Made by a program: the position numbers and the translations under genes. From Trichoplax sp. H2 (taxonomy: Eukaryota > Placozoa > Uniplacotomia > Trichoplacea), in assembly GCA_003344405.1 (NCBI GenBank), contig NOWV01000074.1, positions 248,001-312,000 of the forward strand: DNA of 64,000 nucleotides. Direction: 5' to 3'. Every line of letters begins with the position of its first letter. The first letter of the stretch is position 1. Below are positions 25,982 through 39,649 of this stretch, piece after piece. Below the pieces are notes generated by a model. The model did no database searches. It worked only from the letters and a program-made list of their open reading frames with translations, and was not told where the DNA came from.

Positions 25982-28900
25982 TTATTTCTCCCAACTTCTA
26001 TAATTACGGTAAAGTCTGGAATAAATTTTATCCAGACACTCGTCAAAGAGGACCCGATGAGGTTTTCCAGTATACATCGACATACGATTTGACCAATAGT
26101 TGTTATCATCCAGCTGGACTGTAACGCTATATACGGTAGGAAGGATGTAATAGGATGAATAATAGAGATCGAAACGCATTTAGACTAATTGATTATTTAG
26201 AGCATTGCAGACTATCTACAACATTGCAATTCAGATTGCAGATGGACGTTTGCATTTTTACATAAAATTATATAAAATTGCAAATATCCACCTTTAATAA
26301 TAACTACGGTCAGAGATTGATCAATGAACAGTTGCATTCTACGATTTTATAGTATTAGATATAACTTCAATAGCATGGTTAGCATCATCTAAATTGATCA
26401 ATTAAGTATAGAAAATACATCTGCCAAGTATCAGATGATTAATAAATTACTTATTTACTATCAACGAGACAATATCTACACATTGTATATTCAACATATT
26501 TTTTTGCATTCTATCTCAAATAAAGGCTAGTTAACGAAAAAAATGTAGTAGATTGATAGCAGTATCATGAACCAAATGTAATATGTATGTGCTTTTTCTA
26601 TTTTATAGTATGGTAGATAAATAACTTCGATAGCATGGTTAAGACTACCCAAATAGATCAAATAGGTATAGAATATTGCGTAAACTAAGTATCAGATGAT
26701 TACTAAATTATTTCGGTTACTGTCAATAAGATAATATCTGCACATTGTATATTAAACATATTCCTTGCATTTTATCGCAAGTAGCTAACGAAAAACGGCG
26801 ATGATTGATAAGAGCATCATAAAAACAAAAATAATGTGTATACATCTTTTCGTATTTTATAGTGTTACATATAACTTCGATAGCATAGTTAGTAACATCT
26901 AAATAGATCATATTGGTATAGAATATTGCATCAACTAAGTATCAGATGATTACTAAATTACTTTAGTTGCTATTAATGAGATAATTTTTCAATATTGTAT
27001 ATATTCAACTTATTTTTTCCATTCTATCGCAAATAAAGGCTTGCTAACGAAAAAGTAGTGATGATTGATAATGGCAATATAAACCAAAAATAATGTGTGT
27101 ATGCTATTTTCTATTTGAAATATAAAGCTCAGCAGTATTGCTCTTCAACTATATTACTCATAGACTTCTATATTATTCGTAATTTACAAAAAAAACATTA
27201 TCTGAGATGTTAATATAATGTAGAGATCGCATACCTTCTGTTGTTGTAATCATTTTCAAGCTTTGAATCCTCAATAGTATCCCTGAAAAATTGATCAATC
27301 AGAATGATATCAGCTTTCTATCTAGGGCAGATTATGTCATGTAATAGACGATATTCGGTTATACCTAAGTATATCTAGTGTATCTGTATCGGTATCTGTT
27401 GTATCAGTCTAGATAAAATATCAAATCATTCGTTAGCAATATTTGTTAGATTTCAATTATAAAACATGAACGGTGATGTTCTAAAAATGATCATGGTCAT
27501 AAAGGAATCTCAACCTCGATATCCAGCTCTTCCATAATCCTTTTGACCTTGTTATGGATTCTTTTCGATACAGAATGGCGGTCCTGTCGACTTTCCCATC
27601 GACTAAGACGACTGTGATCGAGAACTGGAGACAAACTACGAGATCGATACTTCGTAACCGGATCTGAGAGAGCACTTCGACCGATGCGTTGCTTGCCTAC
27701 TGCTGTTGGAGTTGATGCTAATTTTCGGTCTTAATAAAATAACATAATTATCAAACTTGATTATCTTCAAGTTTTATAAGTTATCATCTGCATTGTAGCA
27801 ACGTATTATACTTTCATAACAATTTTGTATAACTATTCTATTAGTACGACTCATCATAAGTCCTAAATGGACAGGATGTATTAAAGTAATCAGGACTCAA
27901 AATTTTGAGAGAATAGCGTTATTGCGGACATTTACTATTTACTCATAGACTTTCGTCTAGGTACGGCGATTGATTTTTACTATATCTGTATTTTGTAAGT
28001 CATGACCAACTAGATATTCATACATAACTATATAACTCGTTTACGGCTTAACAATATTTATTAAGGGTACAACTAAAACAAGCAATTACTTGCTATTAGA
28101 AATTAATTTCGCTATGTATACGAATCATATATTGATATTTTGAAAGTATTAAGAGGGCATAAAATGCAATTGGTATGGTAGTATACGATATCGTCCTACG
28201 AATATTATATGCTTCCATTTATTATCAGCACATTATGATAAAATAATAATCAATTTATTGGTGGAGATGCAACCCAATACTGTATTTCTCTGATATTAAA
28301 TTAAATTTAATCTCATTTAGACTATAGGTATTTCTATTCACATCTTCAATATCTATTTATGAATTGTGTTATTAAATACAGTAAAATCAAATCCACTTAC
28401 CTATAGGTGATGATGATCGGTAAGCTGGCGTCGTTGATGTAAAACTTCTTTGTTCAAGTAACTGGTTAATTTTGTTTAAAGTTAAAGGATCGTAAATTAT
28501 AAATCATTTTGAATAACTTAGGCTATAAAATGTAGCTTGCTAATACCTTTTCATTTGCTTTACCAACAACAAAAGGCTTTCTTTTAGATTGATATCGTCG
28601 ATTACTTGAGATGTTACTCTTTAATGGTGATCTCAATGTCGACGATAGAGGAGCCGTGGAAGAGCGGTAATGTCGTCGCGTACTTGGAGTATAAGTGCGA
28701 GAAACATACGGAGATTGTGGACGATTTTTTGATAGAGACAAGGATTTTGTCTTGTTCAAGATATCAGCAACTTCGATATCCTATATGAATCCGGGATAAG
28801 TTTGGGAAGCCATAGAGTTATAATTTATTTATAGCATCAAAATACGACATAAAAAGTACTTAATTTATGAAAAACAGTTGGACGAAATATTTTCGTCTAC

Positions 28901-30485
28901 TTACTGTAGAATCAACCGAAGTATCACTTTTCAATTGTTCCGAGTAGGTTGGCCATGCTACCTCCTTCATCGTAGTCTCCGTTGAAAATTCTAATTGAGG
29001 TGATATTCCCTAAATTTCGAAGAAATTTGGGATGAAAAAGCTATAGGCAAATACCTTAAAGGTACTTTTGATATAATATTTCTTTCATTATAATCTACTA
29101 AACCTACCTTAAAATGTTTCGTTCTATCTAGCAAAACTGTTCTTGTATTGCTACGCGATGAAATGTAGGTATTGTGAGGAAAAAGAAAATCTCGAGTTGT
29201 CATTTCGCAATAGGCAAGAACGATTCCAGCTGTAATCAAAATGAAAAGGGTTTGATATGATACAGTATTATCTGAACTATTAGAAAATTGACGTGGGAAA
29301 AAAAATATGTGACTAATGCTTTATCGATCTTACGTCTATAGTGATTCCCTCCTTGTATTAATTGAATGCTAATTTCTTCCTCTTTTATTTTCAAAAATAA
29401 GTTACAATAGAATTATTAGTCCATTGATGAATACCATAAATAGCTATATATTAGTAAACCATCAGTATATGATATCAATCACTCGAATATAAGTTCATTC
29501 TACATTTAGGGTCATTTAAACAAATATTTTATAATACAACATCATTATAATTGACAATATATCATCAAAAATTACCACACCTTCTAGGACCTCCGCCAAT
29601 TGGGAAGGATCTCGACAATTAGTAAATATCTAAATTATGGATCAAATCGTCAGTATCAACATGTATGATGGCTGGATTAGTAGACAAATTCAATTGTAAT
29701 AAAGTCGATTTAAAGGTGATGCTATGATGTGGATACCTTTTCAAATTGCAGTTGCTCGTTAAATATTAGGGGAAAAATAGGTAAAGATGGATAGGTAAAT
29801 TTGGTACGGTTGAATAATCGTACAGCGATGGAAACATCATCGCGATTTTTTAACCAAGTTCCAGGGCAAGTGACCTAAGATTGATATTCAGAAAGTGAGA
29901 GGAAAGTAGAATTAGTATTGACTTCATCAATGCTAATTGCGTAGTAATATTTATTTGTTTCAACAGGATACAAAGTAGGAGTTTACGGTATGATGATCAT
30001 CGTCAACATCCATCATTGCCGTAAGGTCCACGAAAACTTTATTGTAAGTTATTTCAACTTTTTGATTAAAAGAACGCTTTGTTGTCGTTTTATTGATTCC
30101 TCACGGGGAAGTATTACACCAGTCGACAGAATAATTTTTCAACTATAGATGTTTATTATAGTACTGTAGAATCACGCTATCGATCTACATTAAATTTTTA
30201 TGCTTCTCATTTAATCAATATGATCAACCTGTAAACATGATCGTATTGTGCAGAAAGGGGAAAAAATCAGATACCACCATGGTGGTTATAAAGTAATCAA
30301 GTCAGTGGATCACATAAAATAAAATATTGATCTATAAACAATGAACCGTTCTATCCAAATGATCAACCCCACGCTTCCAATAAAATAATAATCATTAATC
30401 AAAACAATCGCAATGTGTTGGAAGATTTGGAACTTACATTCTTAATGCGGATATTGGCTGTCACATCTAACGACCTAAATGGCAT
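25982..30485 (-). CDS. SPATA6: Spermatogenesis-associated protein 6 orthologue
   Basis: Ten exons join in phase into 379 codons: 30485-30438, 29874-29737, 29629-29581, 29381-29334, 29229-29108, 29009-28905, 28780-28547, 28461-28401, 27717-27515, 26113-25982. The N-terminal domain matches SPATA6 at VTCPG (17-21), a VRLFNRT-like strand, FPLIFNE and FEK; TRDFLFPH and PQLEFST follow. The middle is basic and S/R/P-rich. A SPVLDHSRLSRW block matches the conserved SPVLNRASL region, and the last exon carries YWSNRMSMYTGKPHRVLFDE, the family's C-terminal motif. Human SPATA6 is ~488 residues, so the linker is shorter here. SPATA6 is required for the sperm connecting piece in mouse and is linked to cilia and myosin transport; that role is carried over by homology. 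The join of the last two exons (GTTGAG donor, CAG acceptor before CTGGAT) is phase-consistent but least certain: if exon 9 read through it would stop at 27497. Confidence 0.88.
26337..27120. repeat. Three-copy tandem repeat, ~255-262 bp, in the last SPATA6 intron
   Basis: Copies start near 26337, 26601 and 26856. Shared blocks, in order, are TTTTATAGT(A/G)T followed by ATAACTTC(A/G)ATAGCAT, AAGTATCAGATGATTA, GAGATAAT-like and CATTGTATATTCAACATATT-like sequence, then GCTA(G/A) and AACGAAAAA. Divergence is modest and there is no open frame. Confidence 0.75.
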
Positions 30486-30819
30486 CTTCAATCAGTTCCA
30501 AGGGAGAATTATCGTTTCAAGATAAAGTTGAAAGTATATGGTGATCCAATCAAGCCCGGAATAGCCAAGTAATGGAATCGACAGTAGTAAATCTTTCTCT
30601 TAATGATAGAGCAACGATTAGGCAAGGGGGTTTACGAACAGTAAATTAATTGTAGAATTGACGCCGATTAATCTTGTTACCAACGCGATGATGTGCCAAT
30701 CACACGTCAAGACAGACAACACGTGATGTAATGGACATGCGCACTGTACTGTTTAAATGAAGCAGGTTATATGTAACCGCATCGGTATGGGGGAGGGATT
30801 CCACATTTCTATAATTCGT

Positions 30820-33500
30820 ACATTATGGAAGGATCAATAGACTCGGTTGGGGTTTCTTCTTTCCAAGGAAGACCTTGTATTAATGTTATATATTAGATTT
30901 CTCCTGTCTGTACCTCTACTGGTCTTGGTTGGGTTTATTCTTTGAAGGAAAGGTCTTATTTTAATGTTGTATATCAGATTTATTCATTCTGTACCGCTAC
31001 CAATGGTCAACATAATAATTGTAGTTTTTATTAGTGCGATACTAGTATTTCATATAGGTTATCGGTAATGTATAGATATGCTTGCGAACATTTCTATATT
31101 ACATCATGGAAGGATGAACAGCCTCAATTAGGTTTATTCTTTTAAGTAAAGACCCGTGTTTCAATGTTTTATTTTAGATTTATTCATTCGGTACCTCTAT
31201 CGATCGTCAATATGATATAGGTGGTTTTATGTCAGTGCTATACTGGTATCGGTATAGGTTATTGGAAATGTTTAGTCTTAGCCGTAACATATAGATATGA
31301 TAATTAGCAATTCTATACTACATTGAGGAAGGATCAACAGGCTCCATTGGATTTATTCTTCCAAAGAAAGACCTTGTTTTAATGTTGCACTTTAGATTTA
31401 TTCATTCTGTACCTCTACCGATTATCTGTATGATAAATGTAGGCTTTTACTAGAGCTATACTAGTATTGGGATAGGTTATCAGTAACGTATAGATATGGT
31501 TATAAACATTGCTATACTATATTATGCAAGGATCAACACACTTAATTGACATTACTCTTCAAAATGAAGACCTTATTTAAGGTTGCATTTTAGATTTATT
31601 AATTCTATACCTCTATCGATCGTCAGTATGATAATGGTAGTTTTTATTCGTACTATACTGATATTGATATAGGTTATTGACAATGTGTAAATATGGTAAT
31701 GAAATAACATTGATGTCAATCGGAGTAATGAAGAGAGGCTGATTAATCAGCCTAGGATAAGACAGTGAAAGGGAATATATCTGAACAAGGATATACTATA
31801 TGATCAATAGACTGCTCGATTAGTTCTTAATGGCTTCTCTGATTTTATTCTTACACCTCTATATTACACTAGAGTGGGTATTTAATGAAGCCTTGATTAG
31901 CATTATCTTTAAAATTGTACTTTGATCGGTATATCTATATCGCTAATGTTGATTAAAAGAGAAAATTTATTAATAATTCTGTACTTGTATCTACATAGAC
32001 GTTAATGAACACTGATTGACGTTAATATAAATGGAATAAGGAAAAGCGATTGATTAATAATCAATCTTTATTAAATACATCAGGGAGAGACACAATGATA
32101 TACTGTTTAGCAACAGACTTTGCTCGGCTAGGTCTTAATGGATTCTCTGATTAATATTTGATTCTTTTTTCTCTATGCTATACGAAAGTGCACTAGAGTT
32201 GATTGGATTTTATCTTCATAGAGGCCCTAATCAACGTAACATTTTTGATTGTGTATTTTTCTGTACTTAGTAATATCGTCAATATTGATTATATTATAAA
32301 ATAAAATATTTTCGTACTGTACTGGAATTTATGCATACATGTGCATTACTAAACAGTAATCGTTGTCGAATCAGAACTGAGTAATAAAGGGCTGATTACT
32401 CGGCTTGCACTCATATCGTACGAGAAAATACATAAGTATAGCAGATAATGCGTTATCAACAGGCGCTGTTTGATTAATTCTTAATAAAGTCCTTGATTAC
32501 CATTCCATTAGATTCACACATCTCGATCTATTCGCATATCTTCATGTCGTATGTACGGAAAATGGACGGTAAATTAACTTACATTTCAAAGATACCGGTA
32601 TCTGTTATTTTCACAGGTAATTTATAGCAATATACATCAGAGAAATGATTAAAGGTTGACTGATCTACTTGTACGATGAGTTGAACCAGCGCATCTTTAA
32701 ACTTTAATATTGTACTATAAATTCAGCTCGATTGATTCGTAATGAAATGCCGAATAATATTTAGATTTATTCGATATCTGTCCTCTATAAGAAATAAGAA
32801 TTGGAATTTAATGCTTTATTTATGTTTTGTCCGTACGGTATGTATCATTATTTCAAGAATAACTAATAGCAGACAGTTTAGAGCAATGAAAAGGAACTGA
32901 TTAAACAATCATGCCAATAGTAAAAGAAGGAAGATTTACACATCATTATACAGTAATATCAATAGACTTGATTCCAGCTTTATTAATAAAGTGCCTGATT
33001 AATATTACATTAGACTTATTAATATCTATATGTTTACATATTGTCAGTCTGGAACGTCAACTATAATTCTATGGTATGGTAGTCGTATTTGCACATATGT
33101 TTTATTTTAGCATTAATTAAAATGAATAGAAATCAAAGCGATGAAAGAACTTAGCTAATCAATCTCGTCAGTGATATGTGGAGGAGGATTTATGCTCGCA
33201 CATTGGTATTTTTTAGCAGACTTAATTAGGTTAATTCTTCTTGATGAAGTTTCTATTGAATACTAATTTTAATGCGTCTCTATGTTTTCATATTCAGCTA
33301 TAAGAATAATATAATTTATCAATCATTAGTACTTTGGTTATGCTTATGCGTATATATTATTCTAGAAGAGATTAATTAATATCGAGTTTTGCGCGTCTTT
33401 TATACTCCAGTGTTAACAACTCAGTCTGATTAATACTTTTAAATAAATTGCTGATATTATAATATTATAATATACAGTACAATCGATGTGATCGATTTTA
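30820..33500. repeat. Degenerate tandem repeat field, ~200-290 bp units
   Basis: ATGGAAGGATCAATAGACTC-like sequence recurs near 30825, 31105, 31325 and 31525. It is followed each time by TTATTCTTCCAA(A/G)GAAAGACC, TTTAGATTTATTCATTCTGTACCTCTA and ATACTAGTATTGG(G/T)ATAGGTTAT-like blocks. More decayed copies appear near 31800, 32105, 32450, 32945 and 33215, recognisable by AGACT(T/G)GATTA(G) and AATAAAGT(G/C)CCTGATTA blocks. It lies just upstream of SPATA6. No coding capacity is evident. Confidence 0.65.
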
Positions 33501-33808
33501 TCCAGACGTTTGTATTTCGTCTATGTAAAGTGTAAACTGTAATTTTTAGGTATTTTATTGTACTTACACACCATTTTAGCAAGTTTTTATATCGGCATAC
33601 GATAGTATAATAAAGAAAAATTGACCAATGCGCTTTTATGAAATTGTTAACCTCGATTAATTATCAATAACGCTGATTCTAACAATATTTTTGGGGGAAT
33701 TAAATTAAAAATTTATACTAGTTCTTTTGATTGTAATTCTAGTTACTATGAAATGAAATAATGAACATAAATCGACCCCGTCATCTGTAAATAACACTAC
33801 CCCGTACT

Positions 33809-33966
33809 GGGACTACTCCACAATTTTTACCCGATCCAAATCCAAACTCACAAAATCCTAAAAATAAGAAAAAAATGAGACTCTAAACATATAGTACTTT
33901 AAAGTGCAAACAATTGGGATTCTGTGAATTTGGATTTGGACTAGGTAAAAATTGGGGAGTAGCCCC
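33809..33966. repeat. Long inverted repeat (hairpin / MITE-like)
   Basis: Two 51-bp arms (33809-33859 and 33916-33966) are inverted copies, matching at about 43 of 51 positions by hand alignment, around a 56-bp AT-rich loop. Outer ends read GGGACTACTCC and GGAGTAGCCCC. Weaker complementarity continues a few bases outward. A folded transcript or cruciform is possible. A foldback/MITE transposon remnant is the likely origin, but I could not define a target duplication. Confidence 0.75.
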
Positions 33967-34419
33967 TGCCCTGTAATAATTATACTTTTGTCCAAATTAT
34001 ATATTCTTACTTACTACATAACACTATTATCTGCAGTAATATCAACAACATCAAAACTAAAGATTCTGTATCCTTGCATATTACTCACACAACACTCTAA
34101 CTTACAATGATGTATAATTAATAGATATTGCTAAATCGTTCTTTACAATATTGTAATTTATTTTAATCCTTAGTGTACAGTATAGCTTCATATTTAGTAA
34201 TAGAAGCTGTTACGATCACAGGATACTAGGGAGGCTAAGGGTTCTCACAGAAAATACAAATACCCTTTCTATCATAGAAATAGGGACCTTTATTACTCCA
34301 AAGCACCAATATAGCTCCAACTGTCTGTATAGTCAAAATCCCTCGTGGCATTCGCCAACAAACTCCTTTTATAGTCAGTCTACTCACAGGGCACCATCAG
34401 ATAATATGCAACATATAAA

Positions 34420-34465
34420 ACTGTATTATATAATACTATATATATATACTATATATATGTGTGCC
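34420..34465. repeat. TA-rich microsatellite
   Basis: An interrupted (TA)n tract of TATATAATACTATATATATA type runs into TATGTGTG. It is simple sequence with no other feature. Confidence 0.8.
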
Positions 34466-35409
34466 AAAGTGAATTGCCTTATTAGGATACGGTGTTAAGA
34501 GTTCTGGTAACTTCGAATATCCTTACAAGTAATTTTGCACGATGGTAGTTTTAACACGACATAGAACCCAACTCTTTCTATTAACCATATAGGGATTAAC
34601 GTTTTATTACAGCAAAAGATGTATAGTACATACGATATCATAGATTAAGTAACAATGTAATTAATTGTGAGTAAAAAATGACTAAATAAATACAAATAAC
34701 AAATAGCTATATCGTCAGATGTTCGATATCAAAATGGCAATCTCTTTATAGTATCGTATTCTATCAATAAAAATGTAAGACATATGACACCGACATATGA
34801 CAATGAAGTTATATTAACTATTGAAGCGCTTTCACATGTCTAGGGTGATCTTACGTCTATATGTAATATTATTTAACAGCATGAAGACATAGCCATTGCG
34901 TGTTATGTATGATAGTCTAGCAGCGTTAGGAAAAAAAGTGCTACATTAGAGCATATTTGAAATTACTAAACACTAATTCCAGGTACTAAAGGTGCAGCGC
35001 AGTTATTTTGATTGTGAAAATTAAAGATCACTTCGGCCGGAAGATTTAGCAATTATTGTTGATAATTCTGATCTATCAGCATCAGCATTTGAAAGTGAAC
35101 GTAAAATTGATGATTATACAAACTTCTAAATCTCAGGAAATACATTAAAGACATGATCGATTCAGAAGTAAATTATTTTAAATTGTCTGGAACAAATTTA
35201 TCACAACAACTATATACAATTTGTTAAATTATAGATTACTGTCTACATTTCATAATACATTTATCTACAACATTAGTAGTAAAAATACGAACGTCACGTA
35301 AGCTTTTCAAAATCTCTAGTGTCATAACATTTGAAAATGTATAATTTATAAATTTATTTAAAATGGTTTATGTACTAGCTTGAAACCAGCTTCTATCAGA
35401 AATAATATT
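34466..35409. other. Intergenic, 3' flank of ERCC8
   Basis: No gene was seen. On the minus strand, AATAAA-type sequence about 50-60 bp past the ERCC8 stop (near 35350) could be its polyadenylation signal. Confidence 0.4.
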
Positions 35410-38100
35410 TTATTTTTCATTGTCTTCATCGCTACTCCATGTATCCTGATAAAATTTAAAATTTGTCGTATTCGAATCTTTCGTTCTTTCCTCTTTCTAT
35501 ACGAGCGTTAAAGATAAAGTATAAAACAGTATTATCAAGTCTTAGCCCGAATATAGTGTAGTAATATTTAATTAATACATTAGAGGTTTCGTACCATTTG
35601 AGATTTAGCTTTAATATATCTTTCATAGTGATCATTACATGACCACACCAGTATATTACTGTCGTTACCGCCACTGTATAATTCCTATATTATTACATCA
35701 ACACACGACAGCTTATGCAACTTTTATCTATTGCAACAGTTACAAGTACTATGCAAAAAAGTATCAAATACATTATTTCATTCGCATATTACACCATTGC
35801 AATTAATATCTCTTTAGCTTAACATCAAAGATTGTCTAACCTGCCTATAAGGATTATAGCAACAGCAACTAACATTGTTGTAATGCCCTCTAAGTGTTGA
35901 TAACTGTCGTCCTGTCTGTATCTCATAGGTAGCGATGTTACCTTCCGATGGAACGAAGACATAATCAGACAAACCTCCAGAAGACAATGAAAACTTATAA
36001 CCCTTTGAAGAAGTATTATAAATTTTTCCAAAATTGACCTATTTAAAAGATACATTTATGTTAAATTTTCCAGCAGCAACAAACGTTGCTACAATGCCAA
36101 AATCTGTACAAATAACATTAAATCTATCAAATATTCTATTTTTAAAGAAAATTTTTAATTAGCATTTAACTACCCAAGCTTACCAAGGTATTCTTTCCGT
36201 TAGATGCATCCCATAATCTCAGTTCATTATCTGTCCCATAGCTAATTAAAAATCGCCCATCTTCGGTGAAACGAATACCACTTACAGCGCCGTTATGAGA
36301 AGTACAAGATCCTAGATAAATTCAAATAATGAAGTAGCATAAATTTATAACTTCAGCCATACTTCCAGAAATAATCCTAGAGATGGAAATATCAAAATGC
36401 ATGCTCTAATATCAATATACTAACTGGCTTTTGAAGCACTAGTATGCAGCTCTCCGTTATATTGGTCCAGTGCCGCTACAAATCCAGACGCCCGACGAAT
36501 GTCCCATATAAAAATTCTGTTGTCTCGGCTCAATTGTTAATCGATTTTGATTTATTAGACTTGAAAGAATATTACTAAATAGTATTTACATAGTAAGCGT
36601 TAATTTGAGAGGTAATTTCTACCTTCCAGTTGCTAGCGTATATTCTTCAGCTGGTGACCACTGGACAGTATAAACAGAACTTCTATGGCCTAAATAAGAA
36701 ATAAATCGATGTTGATGCATTTTAAATAGAGCTTCTACATTATTGATTGCAATCTTTATCATAAGTTACACAAGCCGAGTATCTTCTAACGTTGTAAACT
36801 GCTGAAGCAGTATAACATTTTATTAAAGTACCTTTTAAAGAGTGGGTCATTGATCCAGATTTTAAATCGCATAGTACTACTACCTCACGCCTACTTCCAA
36901 CTATGGAGTGAAGTAAAATTATAGAGATTATAATGCTGAAGTAAGATACTTAAGATAAGAACTTATAGGTTATTGGGCTTTACGTGGTAAGAGGAATAAG
37001 CTACCGTATCTATCCAATATCAGCAACGATTATTGAAACTTTTACCTGCCACTAAGTAATGCTGTGTTGCTATTGGCGACATGTGATGATTATAAATAGG
37101 TTTTTGGATATTAAATTCCTCCACCACCTATGAGAGAGAAACTTATCTATTTAGACATCTTAAATTCCCAATCGATGCAAAAATATTTAGCTCAATTAAT
37201 ATTATTATGGCATGTTATATGTGTATGCATTATGCTACACATATAATAACTTTATCGGTAACTGCTTTACAGTATATTATTATAGATAAGCTTAGTCAAT
37301 AGAATAAAATCAATCGTCTTATAGTGAATAATATCAGGATTCCATCTGATATTGACAGGTTAATAATTATAAAGTAAAGGTCATTACATCTAGGTTATTC
37401 GTATCCCAAACTTTTAACAAACTATCCATTCCACTGGAAAGGAACATTCCTGTATCATGTGGATACCACTGGATTGTTTCGACGCTATTCTTATGGCAAG
37501 CTGCAGACGATCTAACGATACATTTATACGATACTTTAGGGATGTTTTGCAAAAATAATACACTCAATATTTTTATTAAGTTATCACATGAGATCTAAAC
37601 CATCATTACTAAAGTCTATACGTAAGCCTGTATAGAGGCATCAAGTCTTGAGCAGGTGTAATTATAAACTAATTCTTATAGCAAGCAACGTGAAAGATAC
37701 AAAAGAAACTCTCGTATTACCTGTCAACGGCGCAAACTGGCTGAAATTCAGATAATACATCATTTGTTGCGTCGTCCAAGTCATAAAGTACGATTAAACC
37801 CTCAGATCCGCTAGTCAATAAACTGATTAAAGATAAATAGTAGTATTCTGTTTTTATCGAGCATTTAATTCGCAGTAACAATATCATTGGTAGATTGATC
37901 AAAACGGAATAATCACTTAATGCTTACTATTTTCCTTCAGCTAATTCCAAGTCTAAGCAATTGATCCCAGCAGAAAATTTTCTCTTGAAACTGCAAGTTT
38001 TGCTAAGTTCCATTGATAAAAGGCGGTGTGCAGCCTGAATTCGAGGTAGAATCGAGGGTGATTCTAAACCGCTTTCTCTTAATCTTAGATGATGCAGCAT
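35410..38100 (-). CDS. ERCC8: DNA excision repair protein ERCC-8 / CSA (WD40)
   Basis: Eleven exons join in phase into 393 codons (human 396): 38100-37928, 37822-37721, 37511-37388, 37127-37046, 36900-36832, 36689-36624, 36538-36425, 36311-36184, 36038-35841, 35684-35595, 35445-35410. Collinear matches run end to end: [11 protein letters not shown] and GINCLDLE near the N-terminus, [71 protein letters not shown] with [37 protein letters not shown] and the acidic tail [14 protein letters not shown] is the substrate receptor of the CUL4-DDB1 ubiquitin ligase that acts on stalled RNA polymerase II and CSB in transcription-coupled repair; the WD/DxR elements for a seven-blade propeller are present. 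It is divergent from YJU2B, 1.55 kb away. Confidence 0.96.
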
Positions 38101-39649
38101 GATAGGGCGTCGATTGGATTCACTATAATTCTATCCGTTTACCTGTGATACTGTATCTTCAAGCAACAATATTACAAGATATCATGGAAGGGTGCTAATG
38201 GTTGCAGTTGAAGATAATTTAATTTATCCCCGTAGGATGGTATCCTTATACAAATACGAGTACCCTAATATAATTGTTGCTGCTGTTTAACGTTGACTTT
38301 CGTAGCAAAATCTGAGCTATTACCGCGACCATTTGTTAAGCGTTACTCAATGATGATATTTTCTTCTTCTTAATTTAGTATCGAGACAAACAATAAAACT
38401 TACTCAATCTATGATCAAAAGTACAACTCCCATTAATTGTAACAAAGCCAATCAATCGATCAATGTATTAAAATCAAAGTGATAAACGGTCATCATGACA
38501 ACAACACTTTAATTTCAGTAATAGCTGCAGGAGCTACCGTCAAGGTCGATGTTGCTGTTCAGGCTTTGGTCTTTGATGCTGGTATGAGTTTAATCTATAA
38601 TCAAAAGTACAACTCCCTATTAATTTTAACAATGCCAATCAATCAATCCATTAATTTCAGTAATAGCTGCTGGAGTTACCGTCAAGGTCGATGTTGTTGT
38701 TGAGGCCTTCGTCTTTGATGCTGGACACTTTAATTTCAGTAATAGCTAATGGAGCTACTGTCAAGGTCGATGTTGTTGTTCAGGCTTTCGTCTTTAATGC
38801 TGGTATGAGCTAGTTTGACCTATTCATCCAACTTTCTTATGGTGTAGAGTTGAGTATTTGATGCTACTATGAGCTCAATTTATCCATTCGTTGAATAGAA
38901 CTAGGCCAAATTGGATTTTTGCTAACAACTACCGATGCGATTGCGGAATTACTGCAGTAGTAGTTATGCAAGTTATGGATGAACGAAAGTAGCTGCCTGT
39001 AGATCAAGTCTCCATGGTATTTTGAAACTGAAAGAGGCCAAGCTGACGGTAGACACTATCTCATAGTGTTTCTTATATTACTATGTCATGTATTGGACAG
39101 TAACCGACATAATGCTAGCCTTGAAATGACGTAATACGGTACTGTACCGCACATTTACAATATAGTGTAACGTATCGGCTTTTACTCAGTACCGTGTTGC
39201 TTATATCACTGCGTACGCCATAGTATTACTACTTGGTGCAGACCATCGCGTTCAGCCGAGATGGCTCCTGGCCATGGCAAAGTTGACTTTCCTCTATACT
39301 GTGTCGATTACAGAGCTAGGAGCTTATAGTAAACTCCATTACAATAGCTCACTGCTTAGTTCTGTATGGGGTTCTTCCTCTAGAGCAGTTGATACTGAGC
39401 TGATCTAAATCTATTTCGTCGTCGTCGTTATGGTAGCCAGGACTTGCAGCTGCAACAGCATTAGCTTTGAAAGAGTGCAGTAAAGTACTACTAAAATTAG
39501 GCTCAAGACAGACCAGGTGAATGTCCTGTACTAGCAAGTGAAATTTCCTCCTTCGTCAAGGATTTAGAGGTATCTGTTGCAGTGGATTACAGTGATCACT
39601 CAAGTCATCTTCCCTGTTGAATTTCCTATCAAATTAAAGCAATCTCATA
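38101..39649. promoter_or_regulatory. Divergent intergenic region, ERCC8 / YJU2B
   Basis: The start codons of two oppositely oriented genes flank this 1.55-kb stretch, so it must hold both promoters. I see no clear TATA box or CpG cluster that would place either start. It contains the three-copy repeat at 38500-38815. Confidence 0.5.
38500..38815. repeat. Three-copy repeat in the divergent promoter region
   Basis: Blocks of TTTCAGTAATAGCTGC(A/T)GGAG, CTACCGTCAAGGTCGATGTTG and TTTGATGCTGGTATGAG-type sequence occur three times (from about 38511, 38652 and 38730). Copies 1 and 2 are spaced by a CAAAAGTACAACTCCC-containing block that is itself present twice (near 38415 and 38600). Confidence 0.75.

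Noticed and set aside
28606-28788. + strand open frame opposite SPATA6
   Set aside because: It is antisense to SPATA6 exon 7, which has homology and matching splice phases on the minus strand.
35456-35674. 72-codon minus-strand open frame as a separate gene
   Set aside because: It is a wrong-frame shadow over ERCC8 exon 10; the true frame reads [14 protein letters not shown].
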